NCBI GenBank assembly: GCA_007258455.2
Contig: VDFB02321274.1
Location: forward strand, 1 to 64,000
Source: Sequoia sempervirens
Taxonomy: Eukaryota; Streptophyta; Pinopsida; Cupressales; Cupressaceae
Length of the DNA stretch: 64,000 bases
Reading direction: 5' to 3'
This document shows, piece by piece, positions 26,261-39,168 of the stretch; within the stretch, counting starts at the first letter, position 1; each line of letters begins with the position of its first letter. The translations under genes and the position numbers were made by a program. Below the pieces are notes generated by a model. That model saw nothing but the letters and a program-made list of their open reading frames with translations. It had not been told where the DNA came from and did not search any database.

Positions 26261-28140
26261 GAGGCCCTTCCCTGCTATTATAATAAAAAACATTCCCCAT
26301 ATAACCACCCAAAAATTAATTAAAATAATTAAAATATTTCTTTTATTCCTAACCAATCATCTCATAACTATCTCCCAAAAATCAATTTCAAATTAAACAA
26401 CTCTCAATTACTCTCTTCCCTCAATCTCTCAATTACCCAACCAACTTGATCCAAGCCATCCATCTTTCATCAAATCTCTATTATTGATCTCCCTCCTCAA
26501 AAACCTATAAATCCACGTCCATCCACAAACTATTTTGATATCCTAATTTCATGTATCATTATGCTATATTTTTAATAATCAATCACCCTCATTACAATGC
26601 CATGTTGTTGGTTCAAGCAACCAAATTCATCATTTTGAGTAAATCCACCATCATGGTGCAAGAAATATCAATTGGGTAAAATGCATTATTTTTATTCATT
26701 ATTTGTTGATTTTTACGCTTAAATAGAGGTTGCATTAAATATTGAATAGGATTTTAATGTTTATTGTTTGAATCTCGTTTTGTTCACATTTTTATGTAGA
26801 GTACTAATTTATTTATTGTAATATATTTCCAAGAAGTAATAAGCACATAAATTTTTAAATATTTAGCTAATCTATAATTTGTGTTGAATCATTGGATTAT
26901 TCATTGATCAAAAATTGATATCTTAGTATAAATAATAAATAAGATATCAACCATTAACTAATAAATATTCCAACAACATAAAAAAAAAATTGGATTAGCC
27001 AAACATTTTGAAATACATGCACTTATTACCTCTGGAAAATATATTATGATTGTTAAATTAGGGAGGAAATCAATGCTGGGAAATGAAGATTTATTCCTTC
27101 ACATTTTTAGGGAGGAAAAAAACTCTTAAAGTTTAAGCAATGTAAGTTGATTTATTTTGACATGTAGAATTTTCTACAAAATTTATATAAAAATTGAAGG
27201 TTATTAGAACAATCATTTTATCAACTAAATACTCTTCATTAGACACTTGTAATCCACACATGAATCATCGTGATTTATATATTGATCGCATTGGTGGGTA
27301 GTCTGATTCACTCATATTATAACAAGAACATCAGAAGAGACATTAAAAAGGTTTATAAAGTGAATACTTTTCACAAATTATAGACAATACCTCAAATTAT
27401 CCATCTAAACATTTTTTTTATATTAGTACATGAACTCCATGCTACGTGTATTCTTTGTAACGATCAAATTTGATGCTCAGTATGCCCTAGGTTTTAGAGG
27501 GGACATGAAAATAAAGAAGAGAAAGGAAAGTACAAGTGTTGTACATCACAACATAATGTTGGTAAGTCATGTTTGATGGTCTTATCTTCATAGTAGAACT
27601 ATGAGGTTTGTCTCTAACTTATCCTACATTGGGGGCTAAAACACAACCCTTGAAAATCTAATTATGCATAATTTATAAGGTAAATCATATCAAAATTTAA
27701 TTTCAAAGAAAAGATGGCCCCTAAAATAAGATAGTATATAATATTAATGGTACATACTCTTTAGAATTTTATGTAATTATAAACTTTAGGTGGTTAGGCT
27801 CCAATTAGGCATCATTTACTATGGTGAAACAATTCAATTTAAGACTTTAATAAAATAGAATTTGGGAAATTTAACTAGTGTTAACTACATTTTTATCAAA
27901 ATATAGTGATTTAGTTTCCCTTATAACTTGTCCTATTAGCCAAAATTGGAGAACTCAATTTGAACTATTTTCCATTCAAAAAAACATGAAAAATATCTAT
28001 GCATTTTACTTGGGAAGAAGTGATAAAGTAAATGATTTTATAAAGAAATATACATGATTTATACAAGTAAATGGTAGTTTGAAGGAGAACACAATAAAAT
28101 ACAAGAAATGTGTTGATCTTGATTGGAGAAAACAATAATT
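26261..28140. other. AT-rich segment C, early part, no gene seen (unit c)
   Basis: Homologous to 5361-7245 but clearly more diverged than units a and b are from each other, with scattered substitutions and small indels throughout. No gene is recognised. Confidence 0.5.
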
Positions 28141-28569
28141 TGATGTTGGAAAGTTAATCCTAGCTCATTTGAGGAAGGAAAAGTTCCCAAAAGGAACTTA
28201 TAACATTAAAATGGAAAAATAATAGAACTTCTAAGATTTTGAAGAAGCTTGCAAGAAATATGTACAAGATGGAGTTTTTGGAAGGAGTAAATATCTTTGA
28301 AATCTTCAACAAATTGTTGATTTGTATCCTTATTATGAAGGAGAAACAAGTGGATGTACAATTACAACTTTATAGTTTTCAATGGAGGATTGGGTACAAT
28401 AGTTGCTTGAAAAGAAAATGGATGAAGTATAGAAGGGATGATTGACTCTAGAGTAACTGAGAGTACAAGAGGGAAAGAGTACAACAAATATTTAGTGAAA
28501 TGGAATAACAAGACACCCAAATATGTAACATGGTTGAATAAATCTAAAGCTACTAAGCTTGGAATTTAA
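28141..28569 (+). pseudogene. Decayed chromovirus integrase C-terminus and chromodomain (unit c)
   Basis: Diverged third copy of the fragment at 7246, with KEKFPKGTYN and the DVTWLNKS-like chromodomain phrase still visible. Dead. Confidence 0.65.
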
Positions 28570-30674
28570 ATTCAATAGTTCATGAAATTCCATCAACATG
28601 AACTCGTCGTTCATCTTTTTTATCTGATGTGTGTGATGCAGGAGCATTTGAATCAACAAGTGACTCACGTCACTAAAACATTATAGGTTACATTTGAATA
28701 AAAAACTAACTTTCTTTAGTTTTGGCTGCTTTTGTTTATTTGGCTTTCTTCATATTTGTGTATTTAGAAGATTGGTATAGGTTTCCGCTAATTAGGTGCA
28801 AGTCATTATAGATTGGATACATGTTGCTATAGATTGGGTAAAAGTTGTCTGTAGGTGTTCTCTTCAGCTACATGCCTACTTGTAACTTTGATACAAATTA
28901 GTTGCAAGTTACCTACAAGTGAGCTACATGCTACAAGAGTCTTGAAATCTTGTGCCTAAATGGTAAAAGTCTCCCAAGAACATTTTTCCAACTTCCTTTT
29001 GGCCTTTGGGTGACATTCTTCTCCTAAGATTAATTTTGGAGTGATTTTTCATTCTATACAAATATATGATAAACAATGGAATAAATACAATGTGGTTATA
29101 TATGCTTTGTAGAGTTGTAATTTCACTGCTTCACTTGTTTTTGAACAATTTGAGTGCTCACAACATGACATGGATTATGGAATTTGGTGTATGTAGTTTA
29201 ATATCTTCTTGAAAATTATTAAACTTCCCCAAATGGTACCAAATAGTGCCTTTTTTTGTTCTAGCAATGCTAGGTCATCAAAATACCATCTTTTGGTATG
29301 TATTCATGATCTCAACTATGAATGTTCACCTTCCTTTTATTTTGCAGTTGTTCTTATTCTTTAGGATAATATTTTTCTTGGAGAACGGTTTTTTGGTAGT
29401 AATTGGGGCATAATCTTGGGTAGCTAGATAAAATTTCTTGTTTAGTTATTGTGTGCCCAACACATGGAGCTTCTTTGACATCATGGAGTGGAAGTTTTGG
29501 TTCAAGAAAAGGAATGCACAATTGAGTGAGAGTTAACATAAAAAAGTGGAATATTTGGGGAAAAAGAGAGGTTGTGCTATAGTGGAAAGTGTGGGGAAAA
29601 AGAAAAGTAGAGACATGGGAAAATAGAGGGGGTGCAATATGATAGAGAATCATCCATATAGGAAAAGAGTAATTCATTTTGATTCATTCGCGTATTATGA
29701 TGATAAGGCTCAAAGGAACATGTTTGTAAGCTAATCTAAGGTACAATTCTCAATTTAATGCAATTATTGTTCGATTTTCTTGATGTGTATAACTATTGGC
29801 AAGTATTAGATTGCTAGGTTTAGGTCATTCTTCATTGAACACCCTTACCTAAACTATATTATAAATGTCGACCACTACATTACCCTTGTTTGATATTACT
29901 TTTAGCAAAATAAATAGTTATAGTTAATAGGTAAATTCAATAAAACTTATGCTCTTAGAGTAGTTATATATAATGGATTATAAATTATATTAACAAAATA
30001 TCAATTGTTATTATATTAGGATTTAACTTGTTTGATTGTACTTTTATAACTTTTGTTTTGTTAAATAGGTTGGAGAAGCCTTATAAATATGAATAAGCTT
30101 CATAAATATGCAAAGGCTTTTCTATTGATTGTTAGGGGAGATGATATAATTGTGAACTTTTATTTATTTTGTTGTAATTAATATGTAGTATTAAGAGAAC
30201 TAGTTTTCACAATATATATTAGTAATTTATAAAATATTTAAAAAATATATATTAAATTTTAATGACTTTTTGGTTTAGTTTTGGAACATAATGTGGTTTG
30301 TTATGAGAGAAAACTTAGATAATATAATAAAGGTTGCAGATGCCAAACTACATATATTAGTTCATAATGTTAAAAAAATTGAGTTGTTAGAGAAAGATCA
30401 AAGGGGGTCAAAATAGAGTGAAATGATACAAAAAGTATTAGTTGTTTCACATTATTTTTGATGAGTTAAGCATCATTTATAAAGCATTGTACCCTTACAC
30501 AAAAGGCCCCAAGGGCAAAGAGTTAAAGCAATAAAAAGTCCAAGGTCACAAGCTACAAATCGACCAGTAATAGTCAAGTCATTTTTTTGGTGTTAAGTTG
30601 AATAGCTTATAGAAAAACTTATCAAGGATCAAGTTTTGTTGGGTGCTTCTTACCGAGTTATATGCTTAACAACA
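28570..30674. other. Segment C, late part, non-coding (unit c)
   Basis: Diverged from unit a up to about 28980, then apparently identical to unit a (8098 onward) through the rest of the segment. The hairpin near 8000 of unit a is conserved here. A minus-strand open frame at 29354-29677 is the same uncalled frame as in unit a. Confidence 0.5.
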
Positions 30675-31300
30675 TTAAGAATGAGGCTAAGATTGCACTC
30701 CATTGTATTTGGATGAATTTAGTGGAATGCATGTCTTGGACAAATTTGACAGATCATATATATCCCTTATAAATTGAGTAGAGGATTGTGTCATTGGAAA
30801 AATTCGATGAGATGCATACCCTTTAAAAGCTAATGCTAGTATGTGGATGCATACTATCTCTTATGGAATAGGCCATGACTATGCCTAAATGAATTTGGTG
30901 AAATTCCTATCCCTTATAAGTTAGGTTTGGGGTTCATATGCATATATGCCTTATGGGATGAGGCTAAGATTATGCCCAATTGAATTTGGTGGAATACATA
31001 CTACCAAAGTTGGGATGTAAATGTATACTACCTCTTCTAAGATGAAGTCATGCTTATGCCTAAATAAATTTTATGAAATGCATTCCCCTTATAAACTAAA
31101 TATAACAAAATGAATATACATTGTAAAATGAGTCTAAAATTGTGCCTAAATTTTTTTACAAGAGTACATTCTCCTTTGTACCACTTTCTTATAAAGTAAT
31201 GCTAAGCTTTACAAACAAATTTTAAAGTAAATATCCCTTACAAGATGAATCCAAAATTATATGAATTATAAAGTGGCACACATTTTTATACATGTAAGGT
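30675..31300. repeat. Degenerate tandem repeat of roughly 80-95 bp (unit c)
   Basis: Apparently identical to the block at 9780-10400. Confidence 0.6.
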
Positions 31301-31310
31301 GTAGAGTCAT

Positions 31311-32269
31311 TTTAGAGAGCTTGGATTACATAAATGTCTAATTCTCTACTATTACAATAGGTAAATTATAACATTTTGATTAAGCATACATCTAAACTAG
31401 AAGTATTCATTCAGTTACTTTGCCACAAGCATAGAGAACCAATCCATCAAAGTCACTTAAATATCAAACCTACCAATTATACCTCTAAATTATGAATCTT
31501 ACTAAATAACGTAATCCCCATTGAAATGATATGAAATGAAATATTTGTAATAACGAGGCCAAAGCAACCTATGGGACCTAAGAGTAACACATGACCCTCT
31601 TAGGAATAGGGCAATAAATCCTTATAAAATTTGTAATCTCCTCTCAAGATCTGTTCTTCGATAATGAATTTTGATCAAGAAGTTTGCAATTTTTCCTACC
31701 CTTTCCTCAAACAAGGTGCTTAAATTGTCAAATTTCAAGGTGTCTTCCATAGGTGGTATGAATGTTGATGTACATTGAGCACCCCATGACAAAGTGCCAT
31801 ATTGTCTCCACCACTCGCCTATTGAAAAATCAACATATTCTCTTTTCCCACTCCTCTTTAGGTATCAACCATTTGTCAATTTCACATCTAAGATGATGTG
31901 AACTAGTCCTTAATTGAACTATCAACATTTTTCTTTCCACTTAAAATCTACTCTTATGTAGGATTTATCCTCATGGTTCTGTGTGGGGTTAAATTCTTTG
32001 ATATAATAAGCTTTTTCTTGCCCTGTCTTTTTTTCCATGTTGTTGTGCATTACACACACACCCTGCTTGAGCCGAGGACCCCTTCTTTTGGTTTTGCTTT
32101 TCGTCGGGTTGGTTTGCATTTATTTTTTCTTTTTTCCTTTGTCTATTGGCCTATTGCTCAAAGTTCCTTTAGATTTTGGATGTCTCTAGGAGGCCTAAAC
32201 GATCTGCCAAAGTTTCTTTAAGTTTGGGCAAGTTGAGAAAATTTTCTTGCGGGTTGTCGTCGTGCAGAA
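31311..32269. other. Segment A, no gene seen (fourth copy)
   Basis: Almost identical to the copy at 10420. It leads into the monomer field within which the left LTR-like block begins. Confidence 0.7.
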
Positions 32270-33280
32270 GTCAGGATTGTCTATATCGTTTGTGTAAAAG
32301 TTGATGCGAGGATTTGTTTGTGGGATGATCATCCTGGCACAGTCAAACTTGGCATTTACATGTGTGGCATCAGCATTCCTTAGGCCCGCAACACCCTCGG
32401 CATCCACGTATTAGGTTTCCACAACTAGGGTTTTCGTTCGCGTGTTTTAAAAAAATTGCATTTATTACTACATTTATTACCCATGATTCTATAAGGACCT
32501 TGTGGGAATTGCTATGCGGGAAGCTGTTTGCGGGAGGCCACCAACTTTAGGTTGTTTTGACAGTATATTTTCAAATGGCATCCGCCTCGATGGTTTTCGC
32601 ACTAACACTTTCCACAAACCTTAGAAAAATGCATAAATGATAGTATCTTTAACTTTAATGCTTTCACATCCTTCATTTGAGTTCGAAGCACAGGATTTCA
32701 AGTGTTTAAATGCATGCGAATATCCCTTTGCAGGAAGCCACATGCAGATTGCCAATGTCCACAAGCCGTTTTTATGGACTATCTTTAAGCAACATCTATA
32801 TGACCGGCTTCCACACCGTAACTTTTCGCAAGACCTAAAATAGTGGAAATTCACAAGTTTAATGCTTTGAAATTACTTTAATTTGATGTTCCCTGATGTA
32901 GAGTGTATTAATAATCAAAATTTGCTAAGTGTGGAACAATTGCGAAAACTTCATGGCAAGAAGCCATTTGCGGATTGCCAAATCCTACAAGCCATTTTTA
33001 TGGCATATAGTTAACTGGCATCCGCATTGACGACTTTTGCATTGAGACTTTTAGCATAACTCAAGATGAAAAATTCTAAAAGTGTGACGCTCTTAAATAT
33101 CTTTGATTCATATTTTCCACGTGCCTAAATGTATTTACATCAAAATAACTTAATGATTTTCTAATGCATAAATCTCAGTACAGGATGCCATTTGCGAAAT
33201 GTCATTGCACCGTCGCCACTGCCGACAGCTTTTGCGTTGACGGCTTCCAGATTGATGGCACCCGCAAAACGATGAGACCC
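32270..33280. repeat. Field of ~222-bp monomers (fourth copy)
   Basis: Up to about 32870 this copy matches unit a; beyond that it is diverged and shares variants with the block at 56615, for example TAATCAAAATTTGCTAAG. The homology with the right block begins inside this field, at 32591. Confidence 0.7.
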
Positions 33281-33676
33281 ACAAATGGATAGAATTATCT
33301 AGAAATGGATGAATCTAATGATTCCTCTTGGACATATGATGCATTAAATGAAGTTTTATGATGATCTAACTAATATTTTGCTTCTCCTTAATTCATTAAG
33401 GTACTTATTATGCATTCTCTGTGCAAGATTTATGGAAAGGGTTGAGAAGACTGACAAAGTAGGGAAAGGCACTAGGGAAGCAAAGAATGAGAAGGAGAAG
33501 GAAAAAATTAAATACAAATTTCAAATAGTGGAGTGTACCTCTAATATTGTGACGCATTGGGAAAAATTAATAGACATTGATTTGGGACAAATCAATATTG
33601 ATGAATTCCGGCAGCAAGTCTTGGTCCAGCCTAAGAATGAAAATGCATAGAAACTAAAGAAGACTCTAGAATTTTA

Positions 33677-34863
33677 TGGTGCAGGAGCACCTTTTCACCT
33701 CCATGGTTCTATTTTGTAGATGATTCCATTTTCCATTTGTATAATTCATTTCAAATTCATTTGATGAGTATTAGGCAAAAAATGTAAAATTGTCAACAAA
33801 TAATGTCAATTTGCAAAAAGTGTAAAAGTTGCAATTAGGGAGTTAAAAGATCATTAGGGACTAAACATGGGTAGGAAGTTGGAAATCAGTTATAAAATTA
33901 TCATACATGGTTTAAATTCCTTTAAAAATGTTTTTGTAATCATTTTGTGGTCGTTGGTGATTGGATCCTTGGATCTAATAATGAAAAAACTTTGATTTTA
34001 TGCATATTTTCAAATAAATTCTCTGGTTTTTGGTGTTGTACGGAAATTTTACGGGCTGGAGTACATTTATAATTGTTTTCATGTGTAATCTCAATCACCT
34101 TCCAAATAAACTTTGTCTCATGCAGATTGGTGTTGATTTGTGGAAGTTATGGTGGTTTTATTGACTGCAATTTTCCATATTTCTCTGTAACAGTCATGTT
34201 GCAGAAAATTTTACGTGCAGGTATGGCCTCTAAATTAAATAAACCATATATGATTGGATAGAGGAATAAGTTATATTTCTTTTGGCGTTGGTTTGAGGTC
34301 ATTTCATTGAATATTAAGAAAGTTATGCTAATTTTGGTAAAAACTGTCAAGTTCAGATTTTGATAGGGCAACAAGCTTTCAAAAATTCATAACTCCATTT
34401 ATATTGATTGGAATCCTCTGAAAATTGGTTTGTAAGTCAATTATATTGTGTTATCCAATATTATTGAGGTTTTAGGTGTAAGTGTTGAATATTTTGGTTC
34501 ATTAGGTGATGCCCTAGCACTGTTACAATGCTTAGAAGAGCAATCAAGAGGGTTACAAATTGGTATTTGGTAAAAAGACTTGAATAAAGTTTGGAGAATG
34601 GACTAATATGATTGTGCAGACCTATTTACATTTGTTTGTAATGTTATAAAGAAGAAACGGGTTTGGGTTGAACATTGTAATGTTGCTAAGTTATTTTGTG
34701 GAATCAATAAATGATTTGGTGCCTTGTTTTTTTTGTTTGAGTGCTTTGGAATCGAGGTTTTGTGAAGGGGAAAATGAGTTTGAGATGAAGAATCAAACAA
34801 ATATGTTTTGATTTTTGATAAAAAATATTATGAAAGCTGGTTTTCTTCCTTTGCTCTGCATCA
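33677..34863. mobile_element. Solo LTR, 1187 bp, with 5-bp target-site duplication
   Basis: Begins TGGTGCAGGAGCACC and ends GCTCTGCATCA, with the duplication TTTTA on both sides (33672-33676 and 34864-34868). The other copies of the gene are continuous at this point, which gives the empty site. The first 16 bases equal the minus-strand start of the nested chromovirus LTR (54229-55697), so it probably comes from a related chromovirus. No internal region remains, consistent with LTR-LTR recombination. Confidence 0.9.
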
Positions 34864-35855
34864 TTTTATATGACTTCCTATATTGTTTACCTATTGGTAG
34901 GAAATTTTCCATATAAGGGGTAGACGTGTATAGGCAATATCAGAATAAGGAAAGGAAAAACCAATGTGTATGACTGCTATCAAAGTTTGTAATACAGGAA
35001 TTTCAAGAACTATAGGCGGGTGAATGATGCCTTTATCATGCATATTCTTCGAACACTGTCAAATGATTTCATCAAAAGATTATCACATTGTGCTAAAGCT
35101 TTAATAAAGAACTTTGGGTACCGGTTCATCCAGTTCCCCAAGCTCACCTACTTAAGAATCAAAGGTTTCTCAGGGTTCCCATATCGACTGTCTAGATATC
35201 CAAGTGATAGGATAATTCTGATAGAACTCACATGAAAATTAAATGCTTCACATCTATTATTGCAATCAAAACATCACGTAGGAGTCCCTTATCCTATCAC
35301 CTTTGGTTAAGGGTTATAGTCATGTCTTACTACCCTTTGTGCAGAATATTCAAAAAAGGAGATTTTAGAATATGATCTTGTGTTGCACACTGAACGAGGA
35401 AGCATAGACCCTTGGGGGAAGCTGAAGAAATAGGTTGGTAGACAACACTCTCACAAAGCACATATCAAGGACTTTTGGGAAAATTGTGATGATGACCATG
35501 AGGTTCGTAAATGAATTTATATGAGAATGACAGTGAAATTCATAAGGACTCTTGATTTATTTTTTGTCCCAGACCAAGTGGTAGAAGATGATAATACCCT
35601 TGATGAAAAGTCATTTAATGTTTTTTCCAAGGCTCCATTACCGGTAATTGATTGGTAGAGGAGGAGGTAACAAATTTGGACACAATCATGTGCCTGGTGA
35701 TGCAACGAATGAAAAAGTGGCTAGATGATCAAGTGGCTCAATTAGAGCAATAGGGTATTGAACTAACATATGGCGAATGGGAAGAAGAAAGGGCTCTAGA
35801 AAGTGAAACAAAAATTGGGGTTGGGGCTAGTTCATCAGGTGAAGCACTAAAATAT

Positions 35856-36296
35856 TTGTCGTCCACTCAATCAAGAAAAAGAAAAGAAGTAGCGAAGAGA
35901 CAATTGACTGAAAAATGTGTTTATACTAGGAAGACGGTGGAAGGGCGAAGACTGCCAAAGAAGGAAAAGAAGACAAGAACCTTTATTCCTAAAATGGAGA
36001 TGATAAAACAAGATCCCTCTCCTCCCGAGGATGATCCTAAACCACAATCACCTCCACCATCCACTGTGCCATCCATTTCCACTCCACCTCTGCTTCCCAT
36101 ATCATCCTTGCCTACTGTGGACATCTCATTCCACCTCACCTCTGCCACCCCAACCACATTCGTGGTTGTGATTGACTCTTCCTCATCTTCCCCATCTTCT
36201 TCTTCGCTCCTAGCTCTTCAACCCATTTTCTTCACCTTGCCACCCACTATGTCCACTATCCCTTTGGTACCAACCACTTTGCCTGAGTCCTTGTAG
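35856..36296 (+). CDS. Open fragment of the long gene: basic and Pro/Ser-rich part
   Basis: 146 codons without a stop. Residues 1-50 are basic (SRKRKEVAKRQ, KKEKKTRTF) and could carry a nuclear localisation signal; the rest is Pro, Ser and Thr-rich with VDISFHLTSATPTTF and DSSSSSPSSSS. One base upstream of the acidic frame is out of phase (the same LESL-stop as in other units), so it does not join the following open fragment. Confidence 0.5.
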   Translation: MSSTQSRKRKEVAKRQLTEKCVYTRKTVEGRRLPKKEKKTRTFIPKMEMIKQDPSPPEDDPKPQSPPPSTVPSISTPPLLPISSLPTVDISFHLTSATPTTFVVVIDSSSSSPSSSSLLALQPIFFTLPPTMSTIPLVPTTLPESL

Positions 36297-39134
36297 CTTA
36301 TTTGCAAGATATGCCTCGTAGTTTGTTAGAGACTTTGTTGTCTTCAAAAGTAAAGCAATTGATGTCCCAACTGACTATTGCACTACCAACTGCTCCTCTT
36401 GAGCCACCCAAGATGGAAGCTATTGAGAATATATGGGAGGAAATGCAAAAGAAAGGGAAAGAACAACTTGAGGAGATGGTTGGTATAGTTGAGGAGTCTG
36501 TGGGATTGGATACAGATGATGATTATTACAAACATGTAGATCAAGGATTGAAATTTTTTGACCTAAATGAAGAGGTTTCAGATGATGAAGGACAACAAAC
36601 TCCAAAAGAGGGAGATTTCAGTGGTTTTGATGAGCACTTTAATGTGGAAGCATCCAATGAAGAACATGATAAGGAGCACAATGAAGAGGATATTCGAGAT
36701 ACAAACCCAGGTGAAGAGGAACGTCATTCAAAAAAGGAAGAGGATGAACAAAATGAAGAGGAGCTCCAGGAAATAGATAAAGATAAAGATCAGTGTGATG
36801 AGGAAGCTCACTCAAAAAAGAGAGAAGATGATATGAGAATGAATGAAGAAGAGGAAAATATTGATAAAAGAAAGGTTGAATCTACTCAAGAAACAGGGGA
36901 TGAGAATGATAAAGGGAAGGAAATAATACAAGAAGAGGAGCATGTTGAAGGAGAAAAGAACGTCGAAGACACTCCAAAGCAGGGGGGTGATGAGCCATTG
37001 AAGGATTGTGAAGACACTGAACATGAATTCGACACTACATCCTCCAATCAACAAACATAAATTCATTTTTGGTTTGAGTAGCAATTGAGAAGTAAGGATC
37101 CAGTATCATCCATACCTAATGTTGATATCTCAATCCACCTCACCTCTACAATCCCAAACACCTCTACGGTTGTGATTGAGTCTTCCTCATCTACCTCATC
37201 TTCCCCATCTTCCTCTTTGCTCTTGGCTCTGCAACCCATTTTCTCCACCTTTCCACCCACTATTTCCACTATCCCTTTGGTACCAACCACTTTGCCTGAG
37301 TCCTTTGTAGCTTATTTGCAGAATATTCCTCAGAGTTTTTTCGAGACTTTGTTGTCTTCAGAAGCAAAGTAATTGATGTCCCAACTGACTATTGCACTAC
37401 CAAATCCTCCTCCTACTGAGCCACCCAAGATGGAAGCTACTAAGAAGATATGGGAGGAAATGCAGAAGAAAGGGAAAGAATAGCTTGAGGAGATGGTTAG
37501 TGTAGTTGAGGAGTCTGTGGGATGTGGGATTAGATACAAATGATGACTATTACAAACATGTAGATCAAGGATTGAAAATTGTTGACCTAGATGAAGAGGT
37601 TTCATATGATGAAGGAAAACAAACTCCAAAAGAGGGAGACCTCAATGGGTTTGATGAGCACTTTAAAGTGGAAGCATCCGATGAAGAACATGATAAGGAT
37701 CACAATGAAGAGGATATTCAGGATACAAACCCAGGTGAAGAGGAACGTCATTCGAAAAAGGATGAACAAAAAGAAGAGGAGCTCCAGGAAACAGATAAAG
37801 ATAAAGATCAACGTGATGAGGAAGCTCACTTAGAAAAGAGAGAAGATGATATGAGAAAGAATGAAGAAGAGGAAAATACTGATGAAAGAAAGGTTGAATC
37901 TACTCAAGAAACAGGAGCCAAGCATGATAAAGGGAAGGGAATAATACAAGAATAGGAGCATGTTGAAGAAGAAAATAATGTTGAAGACACTCCAAAGTAG
38001 GGGAATGATGATCCATTGAAGGATTGTGAAGACACTAAACATGAATTTGACACTACATCCTCTGATCAACAAACATAATTTCCTTCATGGTTGGAGTAGC
38101 AATTGAGAAGTAAGGCTCTAGTATCATCCCTGCTAGCTGTGGACATCTCAATCCACCTCACCTCTGCTACCCCAACCACATTCGTGGTTGTGATTAACTC
38201 TTCCTCATCTAACTCATCTTCCCCATCTTCCTCTTCGCTCTTGGCTCCGCAACCCATTTTCTCCACCTTGCCACCCACTATTTCCACTGTCCCTTTGGTA
38301 CCAACCACTTTGCCTGAGTTCTTTGTAGCTTATTTGCAAAATATGCCTCAAATTTTTTCAGAGACTTTACTGTCTTCATAAGCAAATAAATTGATGTACC
38401 AACTGACTGTTGCACTACCAAATCCTCCTCCTACTAAGCCACTCAAGATGGAAGCTACTGAGAAAATATGGGAGTAAATGCAAAAGAAAGGGAAAGAACA
38501 GCTTGAGGAGACAGTCGGTGTAGTTGAGGAGTCTATGGGATTGGATACAAATGATGATTATTATGAGAATGTAGATCAAGGATTGAAATTTTTTGACCTA
38601 GATGAAGAGGTTTCAGATGATGAAGGACAAAAGGCTCCAAAAGAGGGAGATCTTAGTGGGTTTGATGAGCACTTTAACATGGAAGTATCTGATGAAGAAC
38701 ATGATAAGGAGCACAATGAAGAGGATATTTGAGATACAAACCCAGGTGAAGAGGAACGTCATTTAGAAAAGAAACAGGATGAACAAAATGAAGAGGAGCT
38801 CCAGGAAACAGATAAAGATAAAGATCAGTGTGATGAGGAAGCTCACTCAAAAAAGAGAGAAGATGATATGAGAAAGAATGAAGAGGAAAATACTGATGAA
38901 AGAAAGGTTGAATCTACTCAAGAAACAAGATTCAAGCATGATAAAGGGAAGGAAATAATATAAGAAGAGGAGCATGTTGAAGGAGAAATTTTTTTTGAAG
39001 ACACTCCAAAGCAGGGGGATGATGAGCCATTGAAGGATCGTAAGGACACTAAACATGAATTCGACACTACATCCTCTAATCAGCAAACATAAATTCCTTC
39101 GTGGTTGGAGTAGCAATTGAGAAGTATGGACCTA
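36099..39134 (+). repeat. Three ~1-kb gene-internal modules in tandem
   Basis: Modules 36099-37102, 37103-38120 and 38121-39134 (periods 1004, 1018 and 1014 bp). Each encodes VDISxHLTS, a Ser run, FSTxPPT, LVPTTLPE, METLLSS-like and LDTNDDYY landmarks, then the acidic stretch. The array units keep two (one cut), and the right block at 59435 has one. Modules 2 and 3 here carry their own stops and small deletions. Confidence 0.88.
36302..37060 (+). CDS. Open fragment of the long gene: acidic module 1
   Basis: 252 codons, the longest open stretch of the gene in the window. It opens with SLLETLLSSKVKQLMSQ and PPKMEAIENIWEEMQKKG, followed by about 170 residues dominated by Glu, Asp, Lys and Asn (LDTDDDYYKHVDQG, EEHDKEHNEED), and ends SSNQQT. 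Low-complexity acidic helix or coiled coil is likely. The next module starts after 24 bases. Confidence 0.55.
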   Translation: MQDMPRSLLETLLSSKVKQLMSQLTIALPTAPLEPPKMEAIENIWEEMQKKGKEQLEEMVGIVEESVGLDTDDDYYKHVDQGLKFFDLNEEVSDDEGQQTPKEGDFSGFDEHFNVEASNEEHDKEHNEEDIRDTNPGEEERHSKKEEDEQNEEELQEIDKDKDQCDEEAHSKKREDDMRMNEEEENIDKRKVESTQETGDENDKGKEIIQEEEHVEGEKNVEDTPKQGGDEPLKDCEDTEHEFDTTSSNQQT

Positions 39135-39168
39135 GTGTTACAGGAGCCTAAAACTCATTTGGAGGTCG

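Larger units (their letters stand above)
1..37900. repeat. Direct tandem array, unit about 10.45 kb (one partial and three full copies)
   Basis: The same order of segments recurs four times. The clearest unit boundary is the junction where the reading ...AGGTTGAATC of the long gene is followed abruptly by GAGGCCCTTCC. It occurs at 5360/5361, 15804/15805 and 26260/26261. In the last copy the gene continues normally past the equivalent point (37900). Unit lengths are 10444 bp (5361-15804), 10456 bp (15805-26260) and 10448 bp (26261-37900 after removing a 1187-bp solo LTR and its 5-bp duplication). The simplest reading is tandem duplication of a segment running from the GAGGCCC point to the middle of the gene. 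The array probably continues upstream of the window. Confidence 0.95.
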
